34,435 nucleotides of DNA from a virus. Position numbers and translations under genes: made by a program. Shown piece after piece: positions 30,367-34,435 of this stretch (its first letter is position 1; each line of letters opens with the position of its first letter). The notes under the pieces are model-generated. The model saw only the letters and a list, made by a program, of their open reading frames with translations. It did not search any database and was not told where the DNA came from. The stretch covers positions 1 to 34,435 of IMG/VR virus record IMGVR_UViG_3300050139_000003; one strand, written 5' to 3'.

Positions 30367-31029
30367 TTAGTACTTAAGTGGTTCTAGAACCAAGACTTCA
30401 TTATTTGGTGCAATTTCTGGTAATACTTCATAAGTTACCGGAGCTACTACAACTGGTGCAACTGCTATTACTTTATGATTCTTAATATCTTCATTTTTCT
30501 GTGCTAGAGCTTTGCAAGAAGGAGCACTCTTTGCATACTTAGCTTGACAACGAACGTTCAAGCCATCCTCACCATATCCAGCTTGGTCGAAAGCACGAGC
30601 AGTTTCAAGAATCAGACATTCTTCTGAGGTCCAAGTAGAGCCTAAAGAAAGACCTACAATTCCAGTAGATACACCTGCTGAGGAAGAACCCATACAAGGA
30701 GCCGTTGGGAAAACTGTTGGAGCATACGCTGAGGAAACAGGTGGATGATAGGACTTAGAAGCTGCTACATTAACAGATGCCGAGGAGTCACCACCAGCAG
30801 CATTACCACCCTTCCCACCGTTAGCAGTATTCTTATTGGTAGTACCACTACCCTCACCACCACCCATACCTACATTAATGGTATTAGTATTACCTGAAGC
30901 AGTTGCAGTTGAGGTACTAGTACTTGTTAGTGTTTCTATATTAGTGCCACCATTAGAGATAGCATTTGCATTAATTGCAAAAGTTAAAAAACATACTGAT
31001 ACAGCTAAAGCTAGTTTTGTTTTATTCAT
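30367..31029 (-). CDS. Exported Gly/Ser/Thr-rich phage protein
   Basis: 220 residues. A clear signal peptide at 1-23 (L-A-L-A-V-S-V-C-F-L-T-F-A-I-N-A-N-A) is followed by a low-complexity Thr/Ser/Gly/Asn region, then a conserved-looking core: P-T-A-P-C-M-G-S-S-S-A-G, S-L-G-S-T-W-T-S-E-E-C-L-I-L-E-T-A-R, and two further Cys residues that could form disulfides. It ends in a Val/Pro-rich tail. I recall this C-M-G-S-S-S-x-G pattern from other phage exported proteins of unknown role. Export into the periplasm is clear; function is not. Confidence 0.65.
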   Translation of the reverse strand: MNKTKLALAVSVCFLTFAINANAISNGGTNIETLTSTSTSTATASGNTNTINVGMGGGEGSGTTNKNTANGGKGGNAAGGDSSASVNVAASKSYHPPVSSAYAPTVFPTAPCMGSSSAGVSTGIVGLSLGSTWTSEECLILETARAFDQAGYGEDGLNVRCQAKYAKSAPSCKALAQKNEDIKNHKVIAVAPVVVAPVTYEVLPEIAPNNEVLVLEPLKY

Positions 31030-31047
31030 GGGTTTAACCTTTTTTTG

Positions 31048-31539
31048 TTAAAAAATCTCTTCGTTTACTACTTCTGTTGGTGCTTCAATACCAAATACAA
31101 AGTTTTCAAATTGTTTTGCAATTTGCAAAACATTTTCTACTGTTGGCTTTCCTTTAGAAAGTGGTAAGAGATTAAGTGCTGCACTAATACTACTCTGCCT
31201 AACAATATATACTTGGGTTTGAGCACGCTCCTCTGCTGTTGCATAGGTACTTCCTAACACCTTACCTGCTGGTTTATCTGGAGTAGGAGCAGTAATTGCC
31301 TTATTACCATCTACTTTAGAAATAGATTTCCATTGCCAATATTCACCCTCTTTAACAGTTTCAACTTCTAAAACATCTCCCTTAGCAAATCCTTGGACGG
31401 CTTTGAATACAGCAGGGTTAGAAAAAGAGACCAACTTCTTGTTCTTTACTTCATTTGCCTCATTCTTGAAGATGACTTCTAAAGTCTGGTACTTACCTGT
31501 TGCTACCGGACTACCTATCTCAACTACGGTTATCTGCAT
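31048..31539 (-). CDS. SSB-like/OB-fold replication protein (putative)
   Basis: 163 residues. The N-terminal 85 residues are beta-rich (Y-Q-T-L-E-V-I-F-K-N, K-K-L-V-S-F-S-N-P-A-V-F, G-D-V-L-E-V-E-T-V, Y-W-Q-W-K-S-I) and read as an OB fold. A flexible Pro/Lys part follows, then a helical R-Q-S-S-I-S-A-A-L-N-L-L, and an acidic end E-V-V-N-E-E-I-F as in many SSBs. Position between DNA polymerase and other replication genes fits ssDNA binding. A consensus promoter lies just upstream and AAGGAGAAG before the ATG. Confidence 0.6.
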   Translation of the reverse strand: MQITVVEIGSPVATGKYQTLEVIFKNEANEVKNKKLVSFSNPAVFKAVQGFAKGDVLEVETVKEGEYWQWKSISKVDGNKAITAPTPDKPAGKVLGSTYATAEERAQTQVYIVRQSSISAALNLLPLSKGKPTVENVLQIAKQFENFVFGIEAPTEVVNEEIF

Positions 31540-31562
31540 TTACTTCTCCTTTTCTGAGTTTC

Positions 31563-31594
31563 ATTATACTACCATACTTCTACTTCTTTGTCAA
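31563..31594 (-). promoter_or_regulatory. Sigma-70-type promoter for the SSB-like gene
   Basis: On the minus strand a perfect TTGACA (31594-31589) is followed after 17 bases by TAGTAT (31571-31566); a better TATAAT (31568-31563) overlaps this at a spacing of 20. The -35 box overlaps the polymerase C-half TGA. It is the clearest promoter in the window and would drive the genes from SSB leftward using host RNA polymerase. Confidence 0.6.
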
Positions 31595-32313
31595 GCATTA
31601 TTTGAAATTAGTTCCATATCTTTCCAATTCATTCCTTTATCTATTGTACATACAATAGGAAGATTGAACTCTACCCCAAAAAGTTTGTGGAAGTTTCCTG
31701 GTAAGTCTTTGAAGGTTTGGTGCAACACAGAACACAAGAGTTCTATATTGTTTTCTGCCGTGTCAATTACTATACTATCGTGTACTGTGTTTACTAATTT
31801 ATAATCTTTTAAATCTAATTTCTTTAATTTATTGAAAAAGCTAACTCTTGCTAAGGCCATGAGGTCAGCGCCCCCTGACTGAACAGGGTAGTTCTTAATC
31901 AAAGTTATTGGGTATACTAATTCTCCTCCTTTTAAAATAGGTTCAAAATCAAATATTCTTCCTGTAGGCATTACAAGTTTTCCAGTTGCTATAACATCTT
32001 GTACTATTTTAATGTGCCACTGTCTGAGACCCTCATACTTTTCGTAGAATGTGTCTATGATGACCTGCCATCGTTTCTCATTTAATCTGCACTCGGCAAA
32101 GTTTGCATCGTGAGCAAAGCTGTAGGCTCCTCCTCCATATAAAGTTCTAAAGACAAAGACTTTTGCTACAAGTCTAGAAGGTAGTTTTAACATCTTCATA
32201 TTATCAGCATGCATGTCTGCACCTGAAATGATTTCGGCCATCATTATTTTATCTTGACTTAAGTAGGCGGCTACTACTACTTCTAAAGCTTTTGCATCTC
32301 CTTGAAGGAGCAT
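31591..32313 (-). CDS. DNA polymerase family A, C-terminal half (palm and fingers)
   Basis: 240 residues. Begins M-L-L-Q-G-D-A-K-A-L-E with the motif A aspartate at residue 6. Motif B follows (R47, K51, L-Y-G at 58-60 in A-K-V-F-V-F-R-T-L-Y-G), and motif C is V-H-D-S-I with Asp179. Together with the N half it makes a complete polymerase; alone it lacks the thumb and exonuclease. It starts with an ATG overlapping the TAA of the 110-residue ORF. The sequence runs on directly from the N half if that ORF is ignored, so the gene was once whole. Confidence 0.9.
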   Translation of the reverse strand: MLLQGDAKALEVVVAAYLSQDKIMMAEIISGADMHADNMKMLKLPSRLVAKVFVFRTLYGGGAYSFAHDANFAECRLNEKRWQVIIDTFYEKYEGLRQWHIKIVQDVIATGKLVMPTGRIFDFEPILKGGELVYPITLIKNYPVQSGGADLMALARVSFFNKLKKLDLKDYKLVNTVHDSIVIDTAENNIELLCSVLHQTFKDLPGNFHKLFGVEFNLPIVCTIDKGMNWKDMELISNNA

Positions 32314-32645
32314 TACCTATTACCATTAGCAAGAGCAATAAAACTATTTTCTATGTCGTCTTGATGTTTCTTATTAAGTTTTAAGAATACATATAAAGCG
32401 CCATATTCATCCATTTGTCTATTGATAACCCCTATAGTAAAGTCAAATCCTGCCTGTTCATTCATGGCATCTACTTGCTCACTATAATCTATGATAGTAG
32501 TACCACCAATGTTTTTACAATAGACATCACTTGCTAGATGTCCTTCTACTACATCATATTGATTTATGTTTTTCATATTAATCCCTAATATAGTAGTATG
32601 GTCTGTTCTTTTTACATCTTGGAAATTAAATTCCTCTTGTTCCAT
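32313..32645 (-). CDS. 110-residue unknown protein inserted in the polymerase gene
   Basis: It lies exactly between the two polymerase halves, with AGGAG (overlapping the N-half TAG) before its ATG and a TAATG overlap with the C half at its end. It reads N-F-Q-D-V-K-R-T-D-H-T-T-I-L-G-I, then Y-D-V-V-E-G-H-L-A-S-D-V-Y, then F-D-F-T-I-G-V-I-N-R-Q-M-D-E-Y-G-A-L-Y-V-F. No HNH, GIY-YIG, LAGLIDADG or intein motif can be seen, so it is not an obvious homing gene. It could be a bridging subunit, a passenger or the remains of a mobile element. Confidence 0.75.
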   Translation of the reverse strand: MEQEEFNFQDVKRTDHTTILGINMKNINQYDVVEGHLASDVYCKNIGGTTIIDYSEQVDAMNEQAGFDFTIGVINRQMDEYGALYVFLKLNKKHQDDIENSFIALANGNR

Positions 32646-32654
32646 TCTTTTCTC

Positions 32655-33812
32655 CTAATATCTAGAGTAAAACAAATCTTTAATATTTCCATCGAGATTT
32701 TGCAAATTCGGGCGAGATGACGATAGGCGTCCGGTTCTGGCTATGCATTGATTAAACTGTCCGTGTAACTCATTCTTAGGCCAATCCAATTCCATCCTAA
32801 GTTTTGGGATACCTTTGTAATAAGTTCCCACTCTCTTTTCTATTGTACTCCTTTCTAACAAAATGTCAAGAACTTTCTTCGCTTCTTTACTTCCTTTTAA
32901 ACTCTTAAGGGTTTGTTCGTCTGTTGAGAAGTATCCCTCTTTCTTTAATTCACTTCCTTTTGGTGGTGTAAAGAGGCGTGGTAGCGGGTATTCCCGCGTT
33001 TTCCATCCTAACTTCTCTTGACCTTCCCTCTCTCCTGTTTTGTACACTCCGATAACTTCCTGATAAGGGATAGTAATTGTTCCACCATAAAGCATACAAC
33101 TAAGCTGGTCGCCACTATCAAAGTTAATACCATCAATAGGGAACATACTAAGAAGGTCTTTATCATAACCATCAAGAATAAGCTGGTCTTCTTCTGCCAA
33201 CTTAGCACATTTGTCTTCGTTGAATAGTAATCCATTATACTCCATTTCCTCTAATACTAATAAATCTTGGTTATGTAAACTAATAAGTTTACGTCTAGCA
33301 ACAGGTAACTGTTGCACTTCCTCTACTTGTTTTAAATAAACCTGATAAGTTAAGTGTAGGTCTTGTTCTAAGTATTTCTCTAGGATATCTCTAGGAACAT
33401 CTGGAGTATCTATCCCCCGCGACCAATACTCCTCTTCTACTACATCTAATTTCTTTCCAAGGTTATAATATTCTGCTACTTGGTTTAGTGATGGGAAAGT
33501 ATCTTTCTGATTAGATAAGATGAAGTGCACTAACTGGCAGTCGTGAATCCTGCAATGACTAAAATTTATTCCGTAACGTCGAATCCAATGCAGGTCGAAT
33601 TTTGCATTAAAAAGAATTAACAGATTACAATTATTAATTAACTCCTGTATCTTCTTTAGTCCCTCTCCATAAGGAGTTCCATCATATTCTATTGATATAA
33701 GATAATTAGTTTCTCCGTCATAAAGACCAACATAACAAAGTTTATTCATTTCTGAAAATGGGTTTCCGTGGGCAAATATGCTGGTCTCAACATCTAAGAC
33801 GAGAGGAATCAT
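32655..33812 (-). CDS. DNA polymerase family A, N-terminal half (3'-5' exonuclease and thumb)
   Basis: 385 residues. Proofreading motifs are intact: D-V-E-T at 7-10 (Exo I), F-N-A-K-F-D at 68-73 (Exo II) and Y-L-E-Q-D-L-H-L-T-Y at 147-156 (Exo III). The end has the family A T-G-R-L-S-S-S-R-P-N-L-Q-N segment and stops at L-F-Y-S-R-Y, a few residues before the catalytic motif A aspartate. The remainder is in the separate downstream gene. The combined length (625) suits a small T7-like replicative polymerase. The start overlaps the end of the previous gene. Confidence 0.9.
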   Translation of the reverse strand: MIPLVLDVETSIFAHGNPFSEMNKLCYVGLYDGETNYLISIEYDGTPYGEGLKKIQELINNCNLLILFNAKFDLHWIRRYGINFSHCRIHDCQLVHFILSNQKDTFPSLNQVAEYYNLGKKLDVVEEEYWSRGIDTPDVPRDILEKYLEQDLHLTYQVYLKQVEEVQQLPVARRKLISLHNQDLLVLEEMEYNGLLFNEDKCAKLAEEDQLILDGYDKDLLSMFPIDGINFDSGDQLSCMLYGGTITIPYQEVIGVYKTGEREGQEKLGWKTREYPLPRLFTPPKGSELKKEGYFSTDEQTLKSLKGSKEAKKVLDILLERSTIEKRVGTYYKGIPKLRMELDWPKNELHGQFNQCIARTGRLSSSRPNLQNLDGNIKDLFYSRY

Positions 33813-34048
33813 GGTAGTCTTGCTGAGGCATCTGCTGCAATCTTATTATAACAATTCATTACTGCTTCCATTACTGTATCCCCTGTAGAGAAAAGGTACT
33901 CCTCAGATTCTACCATAAATCCAGTATTGTTTCTATATACTTCATTACTAAATTTAGTTGCTGCATGTATCTTATCACCAATCCAATATGGTTCTATTTT
34001 GTATTTCTCCATGATTGGACCAACCTCATTCCAATTATACATCTTCAT
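33809..34048 (-). CDS. 79-residue hypothetical protein
   Basis: Lies between helicase and polymerase. The start overlaps the helicase end by 14 bases; an in-frame ATG at 34042 is also possible. Reads W-N-E-V-G-P-I-M-E-K-Y-K-I-E-P-Y-W-I-G-D, later F-S-T-G-D-T-V-M-E-A-V-M-N-C-Y. No family recognised. Location suggests a replication accessory role, by context only. Confidence 0.55.
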   Translation of the reverse strand: MKMYNWNEVGPIMEKYKIEPYWIGDKIHAATKFSNEVYRNNTGFMVESEEYLFSTGDTVMEAVMNCYNKIAADASARLP

Positions 34049-34433
34049 ACCTCGCTCTCTCTGGTCTGATTAATACCTGCATCCTAGCGTGTCTCTTAGC
34101 AGGATTTGTATCTTCATCTCCTAATAGTTTATTCTTGCTGATGTTTAAGTATCTTGTGTATTCATATTCTTGGTCATGTACTTTTCCGATTCCTAGAATC
34201 CAGTCGGCCTCTGCTTGCTTACTTGTCTTGGCATCTGCGACATGCCCCATGTTAAGCCATTTCTGTCCTTCACCTGTACCATCTGCTTGGCAAACGGCAA
34301 TGACAGGCGCGTGCTTCTTAGCGAGTTCTCTAGCCCATTGATATATTTCTCCAAGTTCTAAATCCTTTCTATCAGCTTTAAATCCCTTTACTTTATCTAT
34401 CTGGTCAAAGATAATTAGGGATGGCTCATTATT
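34035..34433 (-). CDS. Replicative helicase (DnaB/RecA-fold), C-terminal part
   Basis: At least 133 residues, running off the right edge. Visible are S-L-I-I-F-D-Q-I-D-K-V (Walker B, hydrophobics then Asp), P-V-I-A-V-C-Q-A-D-G-T-G (motif with Gln after the beta strand), and A-D-W-I-L-G-I-G-K-V, with Y-L-N-I-S-K-N-K and H-A-R-M-Q-V toward the end. This matches the C-terminal half of DnaB-like or T7 gp4-like helicases. Walker A and any primase domain lie outside the window. It heads the leftward replication genes seen here. Confidence 0.8.
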   Translation of the reverse strand, partial: NNEPSLIIFDQIDKVKGFKADRKDLELGEIYQWARELAKKHAPVIAVCQADGTGEGQKWLNMGHVADAKTSKQAEADWILGIGKVHDQEYEYTRYLNISKNKLLGDEDTNPAKRHARMQVLIRPERARYEDV

Positions 34434-34435
34434 CT

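Noticed and set aside
32313-32654. Split intein halves at the polymerase break
   Set aside because: The N half stops right after normal polymerase sequence and the C half starts right with it; no intein blocks adjoin either end.
1-34435. Phage-wide recoding of TAG to an amino acid
   Set aside because: TAG closes several well-bounded genes (scaffold, gp10 N-part, collagen-like fibre, two small late genes, polymerase N-half) and is followed directly by new starts. Only the terL amber looks read through.
1-34435. tRNA genes, CRISPR arrays, integrase or attachment sites
   Set aside because: I noticed no cloverleaf sequence, no regularly spaced repeats and no recombinase motif. A tRNA scan of the full genome would be the decisive check.

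Overview
The window is most of one genome arm of a lytic-looking, tailed double-stranded DNA phage with podovirus-type architecture. The tail genes look like P22 gp4 and gp10, the portal is about the size of the P22 portal, and there are DNA-ejection-type proteins but no tape measure or sheath. Replication looks T7-like: a family A DNA polymerase, a gp6-type 5'-3' exonuclease, an SSB-like protein and a DnaB/RecA-fold helicase. The host should be Gram-negative, because the phage encodes a nested Rz/Rz1 spanin pair and a lipobox lipoprotein. The DNA is AT-rich, most stops are TAA, and genes are packed with ATGA, TAATG or TAGTG overlaps. I cannot name the closest relative from sequence alone.

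Plus strand, 0.1-24.4 kb, late genes: terS, terL (interrupted), portal, a small gene, a GroES-like co-chaperonin, scaffold, head genes, major capsid protein and a strong terminator at 8.66 kb. Then come a cluster of very small ORFs, a beta-helix virion protein, an HNH gene with an apparent ATT start, gp4-like and split gp10-like tail genes, three ejection or internal virion candidates, a collagen-like fibre, a glycine-rich adhesin, small virion proteins, membrane proteins and a DUF5675-like protein. A perfect 8-bp GAAA-loop hairpin at 24.39 kb separates the two convergent arms.

Minus strand, 34.4-24.4 kb, early/middle genes read leftward: helicase (cut by the window edge), a small gene, the split DNA polymerase with a foreign ORF in the middle, a TTGACA-type promoter, an SSB-like protein, and a tight group of envelope-directed genes (exported protein, small acidic protein, lipoprotein, 25-residue membrane peptide). 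Next come the 5'-3' exonuclease, several free-standing HNH genes, an RNase H-fold exonuclease with a zinc ribbon, Rz/Rz1 and a run of very small genes.

The most notable theme is gene fracture. The terminase ATPase is interrupted inside Walker B by an intein whose HNH endonuclease lies in another reading frame with its own ribosome-binding site, and an amber codon follows a few codons after the splice junction. The DNA polymerase is cut a few residues before its motif A aspartate by an unrelated 110-residue ORF. The gp10-like tail protein is split into two ORFs after gaining a six-repeat propeller-like domain. Six HNH-type genes lie in 34 kb, so homing elements are a likely cause of at least some of this.
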